64,000 nucleotides of DNA, from assembly GCA_015068725.1 (NCBI GenBank), contig SVKA01000001.1:1-64000 (forward strand), read 5' to 3'. The notes beneath the pieces were generated by a model. It did not search any database. It saw only the letters and a list, made by a program, of their open reading frames with translations, and was not told the origin of the DNA. The position numbers and the translations under genes were made by a program. Source of the stretch: Oscillospiraceae bacterium. Its GTDB lineage: Bacteria; Bacillota; Clostridia; UBA1381; UMGS1253. Positions 9,015 through 18,689 of this stretch are shown here, in pieces. Position 1 is the stretch's first letter, and each line of letters opens with the position of its first letter.

Positions 9015-10163
9015 TTGAATAACGATATACTCATATACATTTTAATGGGAATAGCATTTTTGGTGGCGTTTGGGTTTACGCTTATTTCGATGCCGCTTGC
9101 ACGTCGGATTGCCGAAAAAATCGGTGCTATTGATGTGCCAAAGGATGAGCGCAGAATGCATAAGCAGCCGACTCCGCGCCTTGGCGGACTAGCGTTGTTT
9201 TTTGGCTTTATGGTAAGTGTTTTGTGCTTTTGTGAAATCACGCGCGAATTTATAGGACTTTTGTGCGGAGCGGTCATTATCGTAATACTTGGCATTTTTG
9301 ATGACAGCAGGGGCCTTAGTGCAAAATTCAAATTCGGTGTGCAGATTATAGCCGCATTAGTGGTTGTTTATGTGGGCGATATCAAAATTGATATATTTAC
9401 AAACCCAAATATATTTTCCAATGAGAAATTCCTAGTGCTCAGTGATTGGGTTTCTGTGCCGGTAACGGTTTTGTGGATTATCGCAATCACAAACGCTGTT
9501 AATCTTATTGACGGCCTTGATGGACTTGCGGCGGGGGTATCCTCGATTGCGTCGGTTTCGCTTGTATTTGTAGCAATAATGGTTGACGCGCCAGCAATTG
9601 CGCTTGTAGCAGTTATTATAACAGGTGCATGCTTTGGATTTTTGCCTTCAAACTTTAGGCGTAAAAACAAAATGTTTCTTGGTGATACCGGCTCAACGTT
9701 TTTAGGATATACGCTTGCGGTTTTGTCAATACTTGGAGTCTTTAAAAGCTATGCGGTAATATCATTTGCAGTACCAGTACTTATATTTGGCCTTCCGATT
9801 TTTGATACTGCGTTTGCAATGCTAAGACGAATTCTTACCGGCAAAAGCGTTATGACACCGGACCGTGGACATATTCATCACAAGCTTGTGGATATGGGCT
9901 TTTCAAAAAAGCAGGCGGTATTTATTTTGTATGCCATGAGCGCCATTTTAGGCCTTACAGCCGTTATACTTGCCGAGAGCGGAGCGCTGCGTGCGCTGAT
10001 ACTTCTTATAACGGCGCTTATAGTTATTTTTGCCGGAAGCATTATTACAAGAGGTAAAGCATCATCAAAAAAACATGTCGATATTACAGTTGTTGATGAT
10101 GACGATTATGATGGGCAGCCCATACAAATCAGCCTTGACAAAATTGATGATGAAAATTATTAA
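9015..10163 (+). CDS. Undecaprenyl-phosphate GlcNAc-1-phosphate transferase (WecA/TagO-like)
   Basis: A polytopic membrane enzyme of the MraY/WecA family that transfers a sugar-1-phosphate to undecaprenyl phosphate, starting wall or envelope polymer synthesis. Supporting motifs are DVPKDERRMHKQPTPRLGG, ITNAVNLIDGLDGLAAG and MFLGDTGSTFLGY, plus the histidine cluster PDRGHIHHKL. There are about ten hydrophobic segments and an acidic cytoplasmic C-terminal tail. The start is a TTG at 9015 after TTGGAGTG. The UDP-GlcNAc 2-epimerase directly downstream suggests that GlcNAc and ManNAc precursors are made together, as in teichoic-acid-like linkage units. Confidence 0.9.
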   Translation: MNNDILIYILMGIAFLVAFGFTLISMPLARRIAEKIGAIDVPKDERRMHKQPTPRLGGLALFFGFMVSVLCFCEITREFIGLLCGAVIIVILGIFDDSRGLSAKFKFGVQIIAALVVVYVGDIKIDIFTNPNIFSNEKFLVLSDWVSVPVTVLWIIAITNAVNLIDGLDGLAAGVSSIASVSLVFVAIMVDAPAIALVAVIITGACFGFLPSNFRRKNKMFLGDTGSTFLGYTLAVLSILGVFKSYAVISFAVPVLIFGLPIFDTAFAMLRRILTGKSVMTPDRGHIHHKLVDMGFSKKQAVFILYAMSAILGLTAVILAESGALRALILLITALIVIFAGSIITRGKASSKKHVDITVVDDDDYDGQPIQISLDKIDDENY

Positions 10164-10213
10164 AAGTAATTAATATATGATTTTAATATGCGATACGAAA
10201 GGAAATGGAAAAT

Positions 10214-11365
10214 ATGAGTAAAAAAATAAAAGCTATGACAGTTTTTGGCACTCGTCCCGAGGCAATTAAAATGGCTCCGCTTGCGCTTGCGCTTGAAGCG
10301 TGCCCGCACATTGATGCAAAGGTATGCGTTACTGCTCAGCATAGACAGATGCTTGACCAGGTGCTTGAAATTTTTAACATTACGCCTGATTATGACCTTG
10401 ATATCATGAAGGAGCGTCAGTCGCTTGTTGGAATTACTACACGTGTACTCACGGGACTTGATGAGGTTATAAAAAAGGAGCAGCCCGACGTAATTTTGGT
10501 TCACGGCGATACTTCAACTACGTTTGCAGGTGCGCTTGCGGCGTTTTACAATCAGACCAAAATCGGTCATGTAGAGGCAGGCCTTCGTACATACGACAAA
10601 TATTCGCCGTTCCCGGAGGAGATGAATCGTTGCCTTACAGGCGTTATGACTGATTTTCATTTTTCACCTACGGTTGCAAATAAAAACAATTTGCTTAAAG
10701 AAAATATTGATGAAAAGAAAATATATATAACGGGTAACACGGTAATTGATGCGCTCAAAAGCACCGTAAAAGAGGACTATGTTTTTACAGATGAAAATCT
10801 TAAAAACCTTGATTTTGAGGGCGAAAGAGTTATCCTTGTTACTGCACACAGACGTGAAAATCTTGGCGAGCCGCTAAAAAATATTTGTCGTGCTCTTCGC
10901 AGAATTGTTGAAGCATATGACGATATAAGAATTGTATATCCTATGCATCTTAATCCTGCAGTGCGTGAGGTTGCAAGAGAAATCCTTGGCGGTCTTGACA
11001 GGGTGTCGCTTATCGAGCCTGTTGACGTTGACGATTTACACAATGCTATGGCGCGTTGCTTTATGGTAATGACCGATTCGGGCGGACTTCAGGAAGAGGC
11101 TCCGTCGCTTGCAAAGCCTGTATTGGTGCTAAGAAATGAAACCGAGCGTCCCGAAGCTGTTGCAGCAGGTACTGCAAAAATTGCCGGCGTTGTAGAGGAC
11201 GATATCTTTGCTATGGCAAAAGAACTTATCGAAGATAAAGCAGCCTATGATAAAATGGCACGTGCGGCAAATCCGTACGGCGACGGAAACGCATCACAGA
11301 GAATTGTTGATGCCCTTTTGTATGAATTTGGAATAATTGATGAAAGAATAGCAGACTTTAAATAA
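10214..11365 (+). CDS. wecB: UDP-N-acetylglucosamine 2-epimerase (non-hydrolysing)
   Basis: Interconverts UDP-GlcNAc and UDP-ManNAc. Visible family motifs are FGTRPEAIKMAPL, VHGDTSTTFAGALAAF, GHVEAGLRT, the catalytic-region TAHRRENLG and TDSGGLQEEAPSL. About 383 residues. Two starts are possible: ATG 10205 in the ORF track lies only two bases after AAAGGA, whereas ATG 10214 has about ten bases of spacing, so 10214 is chosen. It is co-transcribed with the WecA/TagO-like gene 50 bp upstream. Confidence 0.95.
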   Translation: MSKKIKAMTVFGTRPEAIKMAPLALALEACPHIDAKVCVTAQHRQMLDQVLEIFNITPDYDLDIMKERQSLVGITTRVLTGLDEVIKKEQPDVILVHGDTSTTFAGALAAFYNQTKIGHVEAGLRTYDKYSPFPEEMNRCLTGVMTDFHFSPTVANKNNLLKENIDEKKIYITGNTVIDALKSTVKEDYVFTDENLKNLDFEGERVILVTAHRRENLGEPLKNICRALRRIVEAYDDIRIVYPMHLNPAVREVAREILGGLDRVSLIEPVDVDDLHNAMARCFMVMTDSGGLQEEAPSLAKPVLVLRNETERPEAVAAGTAKIAGVVEDDIFAMAKELIEDKAAYDKMARAANPYGDGNASQRIVDALLYEFGIIDERIADFK

Positions 11366-11398
11366 TGTAAAAATTTTTGAGCTAAAAAGCAATAAAGA

Positions 11399-11439
11399 GA
11401 AAAGCTACAATGCGCGCGACTGTGTTTTGTAGCTTTTTT
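11399..11439 (+). terminator. Terminator after wecB
   Basis: AAAAGCTACAA pairs with TTGTAGCTTTT and is followed by extra T residues. Confidence 0.8.
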
Positions 11440-11472
11440 GATACCTGAAACAAAAATAATTGCAAATAGCAC

Positions 11473-11501
11473 TTGATATAAGTCTTAAAATAGGGTATAA
11501 T
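11473..11501 (+). promoter_or_regulatory. Promoter of the SRP RNA gene
   Basis: TTGATA, a 17-bp spacer and TATAAT. This places the RNA start near G11508. Confidence 0.8.
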
Positions 11502-11507
11502 AAATAA

Positions 11508-11780
11508 GTCGTACTAGCCGGGGCGGTAGCGGTGCCCTGTACTTGCAATCCGCTATAGCAAGGGTGATTACTCTGCCGAGGGGCGGTTTTGTATGGCCGG
11601 CGTTTATAGGAAGGCGATGAGGCTTTGGTCCTGTGCGACTGTGGCCCGTGAACCTTGTCAGGCGGGGAACCGAGCAGCAATAAGCGGTGTCCGCGGTGTG
11701 ATATAGGGGTGCCGGGGCTGAGCCGGATTTTGACTTACCGCATGGAAAGCTTGTCTCGAAGCAGAGGTGTACGATTTTTT
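11508..11780 (+). ncRNA. ffs: Signal recognition particle RNA, large (Alu-containing) type
   Basis: The RNA scaffold of the signal recognition particle, which binds Ffh and directs membrane protein targeting. The S-domain core GTCAGGCGGGGAACCGAGCA with AGCAATAAG is the conserved Ffh-binding hairpin. The 5' part (GCAATCCGCTATAGCA) is the Alu domain of Bacillus/Clostridium-type long SRP RNAs. The 5' GTCGTAC pairs with the 3' GTACGAT just before a run of T residues that ends the transcript. Position immediately upstream of dnaX-ybaB-recR is conserved in Bacillota. Ends are estimated from the promoter and terminal helix. Confidence 0.92.
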
Positions 11781-11856
11781 TTAACTACAAGGATAAAATA
11801 TATGGATTTTATATATTAACTATCGGCATTTATGGCTAAAAAGTGAGGTTTTGATT

Positions 11857-13638
11857 ATGGCATATCAGGCGCTCTATAGAAAATGGCGACCGCTCAGCTT
11901 TGATGATGTTGTCGGACAAGGACACATTGTAACCACACTTAAAAACGAAATATCTTCGGGCAAAGCTGCCCATGCATACCTGTTTTGCGGAACTCGCGGA
12001 ACGGGCAAAACGTCGTGCGCGAAAATCTTTGCACGCGCGGTAAACTGTCTTAATCCAAAAGACGGAAATCCGTGTAACGAATGTGAGATATGTCGCGGCG
12101 CGCTTGACGGAAGTATACTTGATATTGTGGAAATTGATGCAGCGTCAAACAACGGCGTTGACAATATACGCGAAATTCGTGAAGAGGTGTCATATTCTGC
12201 TGCGCAGGCAAAATATAAAATTTATATCATAGACGAGGTACATATGCTCTCGGGCGGTGCGTTTAATGCGCTTTTAAAAACGCTTGAGGAGCCACCCTCA
12301 CACGTTATTTTCATACTTGCGACAACCGAAGCACACAAGCTTCCGGCAACTATTACATCAAGATGTCAGCGATTTGATTTTAAAAGAATCAGCGTGCGCG
12401 AAATTGTTACACGTCTTCGTGAAATTGTTACTGCGGAAAACATTGATGCTGATATAGAGGCACTTGATCTTGTGGCACGTCTTGCTGACGGTGCTATGCG
12501 TGATGCACTGAGCATTCTGGACCAGTGCGTAGGAGCGTGCGACGGAAAAATCACGCTTGACGCGGCAAGAAATGTGCTTTCTATTGCATCGGACGAAATT
12601 ATAGACGATACGGTGAAGGCGATTGCCAATAAAGATAATTTGATGATAATACGCTCGGTTGATAAAATAAGCTCTTCCGGTAAGGATGTAAACAATTATA
12701 TAGAGCTCCTTATCAAACGTTTTCGTGATATACTTTTTTGCAAGGTTTCGAAGAGTGCAGATGGGCTGTTTGAATACAGCGCAGATACGATAGAAAGCAT
12801 ACAAAAAGCGTCAGATTGGTTTACGTCGTCGCAGCTTTCATATATTATTGAAACTCTTTGTACATCAAGCGCCGATGCAAAGTGGCAAAAAAATGCCCGT
12901 ACGATTTACGAGCTTGCGCTTTTGCGTCTTTGCGATGAAAGGCTTGATGTATCGCCCGCATCACTTCTTGCAAGAATTGAAAAGCTTGAGGCTATTATTT
13001 CAGGTGGTGTAAGCGTATCGGTTGTACCGACTGTTGAAAAAATAAGTGAAAAACAACAAGATGAGCTTCCGCCGTGGGATACATTTGAAAGCGCGCCGGA
13101 GCAGCAGACGCAGCCTGTGGCAGAAGAGTCTGAAAAGACGGATGTGCCGCTCGAGGAAAAAATATCGGTGCAGGACATACCAAAAAAAGAACCAAAGAAG
13201 GCGATGGCGTCAAAAGTGAATACAAAAGCTTCTAATGTGTGGGGCGAGCTTTTGTTGGTGCTTCAAAAAAAGTATCCTGCACTATATGGAGCGGTATCTG
13301 TAAAAAAAGCAAAATTCAGCGATGGTGTGCTATACCTTATAAACGAGTCGTATGTAAAACAGATAGTTACAATGTTCAAAAATGATTTTAATGCAGCGCT
13401 CGGCTCTGTTGCGGGCGATGGCGTGCGTGTAAATTTTGTTACAGAGCAGGAGTTTGATATGATAACAGAGGACGCTGAGCCAGTAAAAAATGAGTCCGAG
13501 ATAGTCAGCACTTATACACAAGAAGAGGATAAAACATCAGACGAGTATGTACTCGATGATGACAAGAACGAAGAAGAATCTGACGACCCGCTTGATGAGC
13601 TTTTAGGGCTTGGTAGTGATGATATTGTGATTGAGTAA
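11857..13638 (+). CDS. dnaX: DNA polymerase III subunit gamma/tau
   Basis: The clamp-loader ATPase of the replicative polymerase. The first 230 residues hold the AAA+ core: Walker A GTRGTGKTS, the zinc-binding CLNPKDGNPCNECEIC, the DEVH Walker B and TSRCQRF (sensor/arginine-finger region). The C-terminal third is a low-complexity acidic linker followed by a tau-like domain. 593 residues. The ATG at 11857 is preferred over the TTG at 11851 because of GTGAGG eight bases upstream. It heads the dnaX-ybaB-recR operon. Confidence 0.97.
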   Translation: MAYQALYRKWRPLSFDDVVGQGHIVTTLKNEISSGKAAHAYLFCGTRGTGKTSCAKIFARAVNCLNPKDGNPCNECEICRGALDGSILDIVEIDAASNNGVDNIREIREEVSYSAAQAKYKIYIIDEVHMLSGGAFNALLKTLEEPPSHVIFILATTEAHKLPATITSRCQRFDFKRISVREIVTRLREIVTAENIDADIEALDLVARLADGAMRDALSILDQCVGACDGKITLDAARNVLSIASDEIIDDTVKAIANKDNLMIIRSVDKISSSGKDVNNYIELLIKRFRDILFCKVSKSADGLFEYSADTIESIQKASDWFTSSQLSYIIETLCTSSADAKWQKNARTIYELALLRLCDERLDVSPASLLARIEKLEAIISGGVSVSVVPTVEKISEKQQDELPPWDTFESAPEQQTQPVAEESEKTDVPLEEKISVQDIPKKEPKKAMASKVNTKASNVWGELLLVLQKKYPALYGAVSVKKAKFSDGVLYLINESYVKQIVTMFKNDFNAALGSVAGDGVRVNFVTEQEFDMITEDAEPVKNESEIVSTYTQEEDKTSDEYVLDDDKNEEESDDPLDELLGLGSDDIVIE

Positions 13639-13671
13639 TAAAAAAACATAAATATACGGAGGTAATTTGTT

Positions 13672-14016
13672 ATGGCAAAATTCAGAGGCGGTATTCCCGG
13701 CGGTATGGGAAATATGAATAATATGATAAAACAAGCGCAGAAAATGCAGGAGCAGATGCTTAAAATTCAGGAGGAGGCAGAGGCAAAAACTGCTACGGCG
13801 TCCTCGGGCGGCGGCGCAGTTACGGTAGAGGTTTCGGGTAAAAAACAGATTGTATCGATTAAAATAAGTCCCGAGGCTGTCGACCCTGATGATATTGAAA
13901 CATTAGAGGATTTGATTTTGACGGCTACGAACGAAGCTCTTCGTATGGCAGATGAGATGCTTGCGCGCGATATGAGCAAGGTTACGGGCGGCATGAATAT
14001 TCCCGGATTATTCTAA
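13672..14016 (+). CDS. YbaB/EbfC family nucleoid-associated protein
   Basis: A 114-residue DNA-binding protein of the YbaB family. The glycine/methionine-rich start ([26 protein letters not shown]), the central [14 protein letters not shown] strand and the C-terminal helix [12 protein letters not shown] are typical. It acts as a dimer on the nucleoid. It sits between dnaX and recR, the usual place, with good GGAGG spacing. Confidence 0.95.
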   Translation: MAKFRGGIPGGMGNMNNMIKQAQKMQEQMLKIQEEAEAKTATASSGGGAVTVEVSGKKQIVSIKISPEAVDPDDIETLEDLILTATNEALRMADEMLARDMSKVTGGMNIPGLF

Positions 14017-14040
14017 TTTTGATAAATTTGGAGGCAGGCT

Positions 14041-14634
14041 ATGCATGCACCACCGATAGAAAATTTAATAGAGCAGTTTGCAAAGCTTCCGGGCATAGGA
14101 CGTAAAAGCGCCGAAAGGCTCGCGTTTCATATCCTTAATATGCCAAAGGAGTATGCGCTTGATATGGCGCGCTCACTTGTTGAGGCAAAGGACAAGATAT
14201 GCTTTTGTGAAAAGTGTCAGAATCTTACAGATGTTTCGCCGTGCGCGATTTGTAATGACACAAGACGCGAAAAGAGCATAATTTGTGTGGTTGAGTCGCC
14301 AAAGGATGTTATTGCGATTGAAAAAATGCGTGAATACAGAGGACTATATCACGTTTTACACGGGGCGCTTTCGCCAATGGACGGCATAGGGCCTGATGAT
14401 TTAAAAATTTCATCTCTTCTTGAAAGAATTGCAACAGGCGAGGTAGAAGAGGTCATTATGGCTACAAATCCAAATGTGTCGGGCGAGGCTACGGCAATGT
14501 ATCTTTGCAGACTTTTAAAGCCGCTTGGCGTGCGTGTAACGCGCATCGCTCACGGAATTCCCGTTGGCGGTGATTTGGAGTATGCAGACGAGGTAACTCT
14601 TTTGCGCGCTATGGAGGGCAGACGGGAAATGTAA
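14041..14634 (+). CDS. recR: Recombination protein RecR
   Basis: Part of the RecFOR pathway loading RecA at gaps. It has the N-terminal helix-hairpin-helix ([17 protein letters not shown]), a four-cysteine zinc finger ([16 protein letters not shown]) and a Toprim domain ([15 protein letters not shown]). 197 residues, normal length. Last gene of the dnaX operon, with a terminator directly after the stop. Confidence 0.97.
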   Translation: MHAPPIENLIEQFAKLPGIGRKSAERLAFHILNMPKEYALDMARSLVEAKDKICFCEKCQNLTDVSPCAICNDTRREKSIICVVESPKDVIAIEKMREYRGLYHVLHGALSPMDGIGPDDLKISSLLERIATGEVEEVIMATNPNVSGEATAMYLCRLLKPLGVRVTRIAHGIPVGGDLEYADEVTLLRAMEGRREM

Positions 14635-14639
14635 AATGC

Positions 14640-14664
14640 AGGCGGCGGTTTACGCCGCTTTTCG
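14640..14664 (+). terminator. Terminator after recR
   Basis: A GC-rich hairpin (GCGGCG, loop GTTTA, CGCCGC) followed by TTTTCGTTT. Confidence 0.6.
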
Positions 14665-14686
14665 TTTATGATATCTTGCGGTTTTG

Positions 14687-14715
14687 TTGACTAATTTTTC
14701 TGATTGTTGTAAAAT
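14687..14715 (+). promoter_or_regulatory. SigA-type promoter of the mltG operon
   Basis: TTGACT, a 17-bp spacer and TAAAAT. It overlaps the start of the longer ORF-track reading frame, which argues for the downstream mltG start at 14738. Confidence 0.7.
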
Positions 14716-14737
14716 GGGCATATACAGAGGTGATAAA

Positions 14738-15760
14738 ATGGCAAACAAGAAAAAGACAAAATCAAATATACTGTCTATGACCTTGGCTGTGATTGCAGTT
14801 GTGCTCATAGCGTTGGCTGTTTCTGTAATGGGCGATGTGCTTTTTGGAAGCCTTGATACAGACAGTATCAAAATTAATATAGCTAAAAACCCCGATTCAT
14901 CTTCGGTTGCGAGTTTGCTTAAAGAAAATGACGTAATAAAATATCCTTTTGTTTTCAGGATGCTTTCGTCGCTAAAAGGTGCAGACGACAGATATTATGA
15001 GGGCGATTTTGTAATAAAAAAGGGCACGGGCTACACTGCGATTATTAACGGCCTTACTTATCGCTCAAGCTATAAAACAACCGATATTACAATCAAAGAG
15101 GGCGCAACGCTTAAAGAAATTGCATCAGTTGTGGCAAAGACGGGATATGTCAGCGAAGAAGAGTTTAATAAGGCTCTTGACAAAAGCTACGATTATGATT
15201 TTCTTAAATCTGTAAAGCGTGATAATGCGCTTGAAGGGTATCTTTTTCCCGACACATACAATATATCAAATCAGATGAGCGCAGAGCAGATTATAAAATT
15301 GATGCTTAATCGTTTTGACGAGGTAGTAGGCGATGAATACGAAGCGGCAGCAAAAAAGCTTGGTTACAGCATTGATGAAATTGTAACGCTTGCATCGGTT
15401 ATAGAGGCAGAGGCAGGCTCTGACAATGACCGTGCGCTTGTATCGAGCGTATTTCATAACAGATTAAAAAGCAAAACATACCCTTATCTTGAATCGTGTG
15501 CGACGGTGCAGTATATACTTGGTGAGCGAAAGGCTATTTTGTCAAAAAGCGATACAAAGATAAAATCTCCGTATAACACATATATAAACAAAGGTCTTCC
15601 GATAGGGCCGATATGCTCGCCGGGAAAGGCATCGATCGAGGCGGCGCTATATCCCGCGGATACGGATTATTATTTCTTCCAGTCGGACGAAAACGGTAAA
15701 ATTTACTATGCGAAAACACTTTCGGAGCACGAAAAAATCAGAGTACAGATACAAAAGTAG
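14738..15760 (+). CDS. mltG: Endolytic transglycosylase MltG
   Basis: A membrane-anchored lytic transglycosylase that cuts nascent peptidoglycan strands. One N-terminal membrane segment (ILSMTLAVIAVVLIALAVSVMGDVLF) is followed by LysM-like and YceG domains. The catalytic-Glu motif is VIEAEAG, with PYNTYINKGLPIGPICSPG near the end. 340 residues. The ATG at 14738 follows AGAGGTG. First gene of an operon with trmR and a U32 peptidase, the order seen in Bacillus subtilis (yrrL-yrrM-yrrN). Confidence 0.94.
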   Translation: MANKKKTKSNILSMTLAVIAVVLIALAVSVMGDVLFGSLDTDSIKINIAKNPDSSSVASLLKENDVIKYPFVFRMLSSLKGADDRYYEGDFVIKKGTGYTAIINGLTYRSSYKTTDITIKEGATLKEIASVVAKTGYVSEEEFNKALDKSYDYDFLKSVKRDNALEGYLFPDTYNISNQMSAEQIIKLMLNRFDEVVGDEYEAAAKKLGYSIDEIVTLASVIEAEAGSDNDRALVSSVFHNRLKSKTYPYLESCATVQYILGERKAILSKSDTKIKSPYNTYINKGLPIGPICSPGKASIEAALYPADTDYYFFQSDENGKIYYAKTLSEHEKIRVQIQK

Positions 15761-15776
15761 TAAAAGGAGTTAAAAA

Positions 15777-16436
15777 ATGCCTAACGAACAGGATATTACA
15801 CATTCATATATAATAGATTTTGTGCGTTCTTCTCTTTCGCCGAGCAGCGATTTTTTAAAGGAGCTTGAAGATTATGCGCATGAAAACGGCGTGCCGATTG
15901 TACAAAAAGAGGTGGCGAGCTTTTTAAAGGTGCTCTGTATGACGCACAAGCCGAAAAACGTGCTCGAAATTGGCACAGCGATTGGATATTCGTCGCTTTT
16001 GATGCTCGAAGGCCTGCCACAAGATGCAAAAATCACGACAATCGAGCGTGATGAAAATATAGCAGAAATTGCAAGAAAAAACATACAAAAGGCGGGCTGC
16101 GCGGACAGAATAGATGTGCTAAGCGCCGATGCCGAGGTGCTTTTGCCCGAGCTTGACGGACAGTATGACATGATATTTATGGACGGGGCAAAGGCGCACT
16201 ACATACACTTTCTGCCGCATTGTATAAGGCTTTTGAAGGTTGGTGGACTTTTGGTAAGCGACAACATACTCTATGGCGGTATGGTAACAAACAGAGAGCT
16301 TCTTATACGGCGCAAAATTACGATTGTAAAAAGACTTAAAAAATATATTGAACAATTATGTTCTGATAAAAGGCTTGAAACATCGCTTTTGTCTATTGGC
16401 GACGGAGTGAGCGTTTCATATAAAAAGCAGGACTGA
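15777..16436 (+). CDS. trmR: SAM-dependent O-methyltransferase, probably tRNA TrmR
   Basis: A class I SAM methyltransferase of the catechol-O-methyltransferase-like family 3: VLEIGTAIGYSSLLML (SAM-binding motif I), TTIERDENIAEIARKNI and MIFMDGAKAHY. 219 residues. Its position between mltG and a U32 peptidase matches B. subtilis yrrM, whose product methylates 5-hydroxyuridine at tRNA position 34. The specific role is inferred from synteny and family. Confidence 0.82.
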   Translation: MPNEQDITHSYIIDFVRSSLSPSSDFLKELEDYAHENGVPIVQKEVASFLKVLCMTHKPKNVLEIGTAIGYSSLLMLEGLPQDAKITTIERDENIAEIARKNIQKAGCADRIDVLSADAEVLLPELDGQYDMIFMDGAKAHYIHFLPHCIRLLKVGGLLVSDNILYGGMVTNRELLIRRKITIVKRLKKYIEQLCSDKRLETSLLSIGDGVSVSYKKQD

Positions 16437-16454
16437 TATAAAAGAGGTAATAAA

Positions 16455-17705
16455 ATGAATGATTTAAAAAACAAGCTCGAGCTTCTGGCTCCGGCGGGCG
16501 ATATTGTGAAATTAAAAATGGCTATTTTATATGGCGCAGATGCGGTGTATATCGGGGGCGAGGCGTTTGGTCTTCGCACGGCATCGAAAAACTTTGATTT
16601 AAAGGATATGCAGGAGGGCATAAATTTTGCCCACGAGCGCGGCAAAAAGGTGTATCTTGCGACAAATATTATTCCGCACAATGCTGATATTGAGCGCTTT
16701 AATGATTATCTTGACAACGTAGTTGCACTTGGCATTGATGCGCTTATTGTAGCGGATATCGGCCTTTTCTCACTCATAAGAAGGCGTTATCCCGAGCTTG
16801 ACATTCACATCTCAACTCAGGCAAACAATGTTAATTATCTGAGCGCAAACGTATGGCACGAAATGGGCGCAAAACGCGTTGTGCTTGCGCGCGAGCTTAG
16901 CCTTGAGGAAATAAGACAAATACGCGAAAATACGCCCGAGGAGCTTGAAATAGAGGCGTTTGTTCATGGTGCAATGTGCATTTCATATTCGGGAAGATGT
17001 CTTCTTAGCAATTATCTTACAAAGCGCGATGCAAATAAGGGCGAATGTGCACAGCCATGCCGTTGGAATTACGCACTTGTCGAGGAAAAACGCCCCGGTG
17101 AATATATACATGTAGGCGAGGACGAGCAGGGAAGCTTTTTCTTTAACTCAAAGGATTTGTGTATGATTGAGCATATACCCGAGCTTGTAAAAAGCGGTAT
17201 TACAAGCTTTAAAATTGAAGGAAGAGTAAAAAGTGAATATTATGTTTCGACAGTTGTGCAGGCGTATCGCACCGAGCTTGACAGATATATTGCTGACCCT
17301 GAGGGGTATAAATTTGATAAAGAAAGCTTAAACGAAGTGTTAAAGGTGAGCCATAGACCGTATACGCATGGTTTTTACTTTGGAAAAACAGATGCAAATT
17401 CTCAGGTGTATGAAACAAGCTCATATATACGTGATTATGATATTGTGGGTTTTATAACCGATTATGATGAAAAAACAGGAATTGCCACCGTTGAGCAGAG
17501 AAATAAAATGAATATCGGCGATACGATAGAGATAATTCAGCCGGGAAAGCCTTATTTTTCTCAAAAGGTGGAGTGGCTGAAAAACGCAGAGGGTGAAAGT
17601 ATTACAAGCACCCCTCACGCACAAATGGTTTATACAATGAAAACCGACAAGCCCGTTACCAAAAACGCAATGATAAGGCGCGGAGAACTTGTAAGTGGCA
17701 AATAG
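16455..17705 (+). CDS. U32 family peptidase-like tRNA hydroxylation protein (TrhP-like)
   Basis: 416 residues with the U32 signature HGAMCISYSGRCLLSNYLT and the conserved cysteines of KGECAQPCRWNY, probable iron-sulphur ligands. The N-terminus LELLAPAGDIVKLKMAILYGADAVYIGG is diagnostic. U32 proteins next to TrmR make 5-hydroxyuridine in tRNA. This one is most likely the hydroxylation partner of the upstream methyltransferase and not a true protease. Final gene of the mltG operon. Confidence 0.88.
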   Translation: MNDLKNKLELLAPAGDIVKLKMAILYGADAVYIGGEAFGLRTASKNFDLKDMQEGINFAHERGKKVYLATNIIPHNADIERFNDYLDNVVALGIDALIVADIGLFSLIRRRYPELDIHISTQANNVNYLSANVWHEMGAKRVVLARELSLEEIRQIRENTPEELEIEAFVHGAMCISYSGRCLLSNYLTKRDANKGECAQPCRWNYALVEEKRPGEYIHVGEDEQGSFFFNSKDLCMIEHIPELVKSGITSFKIEGRVKSEYYVSTVVQAYRTELDRYIADPEGYKFDKESLNEVLKVSHRPYTHGFYFGKTDANSQVYETSSYIRDYDIVGFITDYDEKTGIATVEQRNKMNIGDTIEIIQPGKPYFSQKVEWLKNAEGESITSTPHAQMVYTMKTDKPVTKNAMIRRGELVSGK

Positions 17706-17730
17706 GACTTTGATAAAACAGCATACAAAC

Positions 17731-17771
17731 ATAAAAAGGTCTGTGGATATTGTTTCCACAGACCTTTCATA
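17731..17771. terminator. Bidirectional terminator between trhP-like gene and noc
   Basis: AAAGGTCTGTGGA pairs with TCCACAGACCTTT. It serves both convergent genes; flanking A and T runs are short. Confidence 0.75.
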
Positions 17772-17779
17772 TTACCCAA

Positions 17780-18616
17780 TCAAACAGTTTTCTCAACGGG
17801 TTTTTTTATTTTTATGCTATACTCTATAAATTCATCACCATCAATTTCGCGCATAGAAGCATCCATTCCTGCGTCGCGTATCATTTTAATTGACTGGCGG
17901 ATTGTGTTTATAATAAGCTTTACACTCTGATTGCCCATAAGAAAATTCTTTTTCTTTTGTTTTTTTGGCTCATTTTCATTTTTAAGATGCTGCTCGATAA
18001 GCTTTTCTGTTTGCGACACATTAAGCGAGCCTTCACAAACCTGCTTTAATATGCTAAGCTGCGTCTGTTCATCATCAAGACGCAACAGTGCGCGTGCATG
18101 CCGCTCCGTCAGATTGTTATCTGTCAGAATTTTTTTTACAAGCGGCCCAAGCTTTAAGATGCGTAGCTTATTTGCAATAGTGGATTGGTTTTTTCCGACT
18201 TTCAGCGCAACCTCTTCTTGTGTAAGATGATGCTGATTTATAAGGTGAAAATATCCCTGTGCCTCCTCCATATACGAAAGGTCCTCGCGCTGCAAATTTT
18301 CCAAAAGTGCCACAAGTGCCGAGTCGCTTTCATCAAATTCGCTTATTATTACTGGCACGCTTTCAAGCCCCGCCATTTTCGCTGCGCGAAGGCGTCTTTC
18401 GCCCGAAACAAGCTCGTATATTGTAGAGGTTTGCCGTCGTACGCATATGGGTTGGAGTATGCCGAAGCTTTTGATTGAAATGCAGAGCTCTTCGAGTGCT
18501 TTTTGGTCAAAGTGGCGTCTTGGCTGATATGGATTTGGCCTTATTGCGTGAATGGGTATATACATTACAGATTTTGTTTTTGGTGTGTTTGAGGTGAGCT
18601 GAATTGGTAAAATCAT
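17780..18616 (-). CDS. noc: ParB-family nucleoid occlusion protein (Noc-like)
   Basis: A ParB/Noc-type DNA-binding CTPase of 278 residues. The N-terminal domain carries RPNPYQPRRHFDQ and the CTP-binding ELVSGERRLRAAKMAG. The helix-turn-helix LTQEEVALKVGKNQSTIANKLRIL is closer to Noc than to ParB. Location directly downstream of rsmG, as in Bacillus (gidB-noc), supports Noc. The ATG at 18616 follows AAAGGAGG; the ORF-track start at 18649 has no such site. No clear amphipathic membrane-targeting helix is seen in the first residues, and no parA is in the window, so a chromosomal ParB remains possible. Confidence 0.85.
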   Translation of the reverse strand: MILPIQLTSNTPKTKSVMYIPIHAIRPNPYQPRRHFDQKALEELCISIKSFGILQPICVRRQTSTIYELVSGERRLRAAKMAGLESVPVIISEFDESDSALVALLENLQREDLSYMEEAQGYFHLINQHHLTQEEVALKVGKNQSTIANKLRILKLGPLVKKILTDNNLTERHARALLRLDDEQTQLSILKQVCEGSLNVSQTEKLIEQHLKNENEPKKQKKKNFLMGNQSVKLIINTIRQSIKMIRDAGMDASMREIDGDEFIEYSIKIKKPVEKTV

Positions 18617-18689
18617 AATTCTTCCTCCTTTGTTTTCAAAACTTGTCAAGGGCTAAAAAAATAAAACGACCTTTAAACACATTATACAA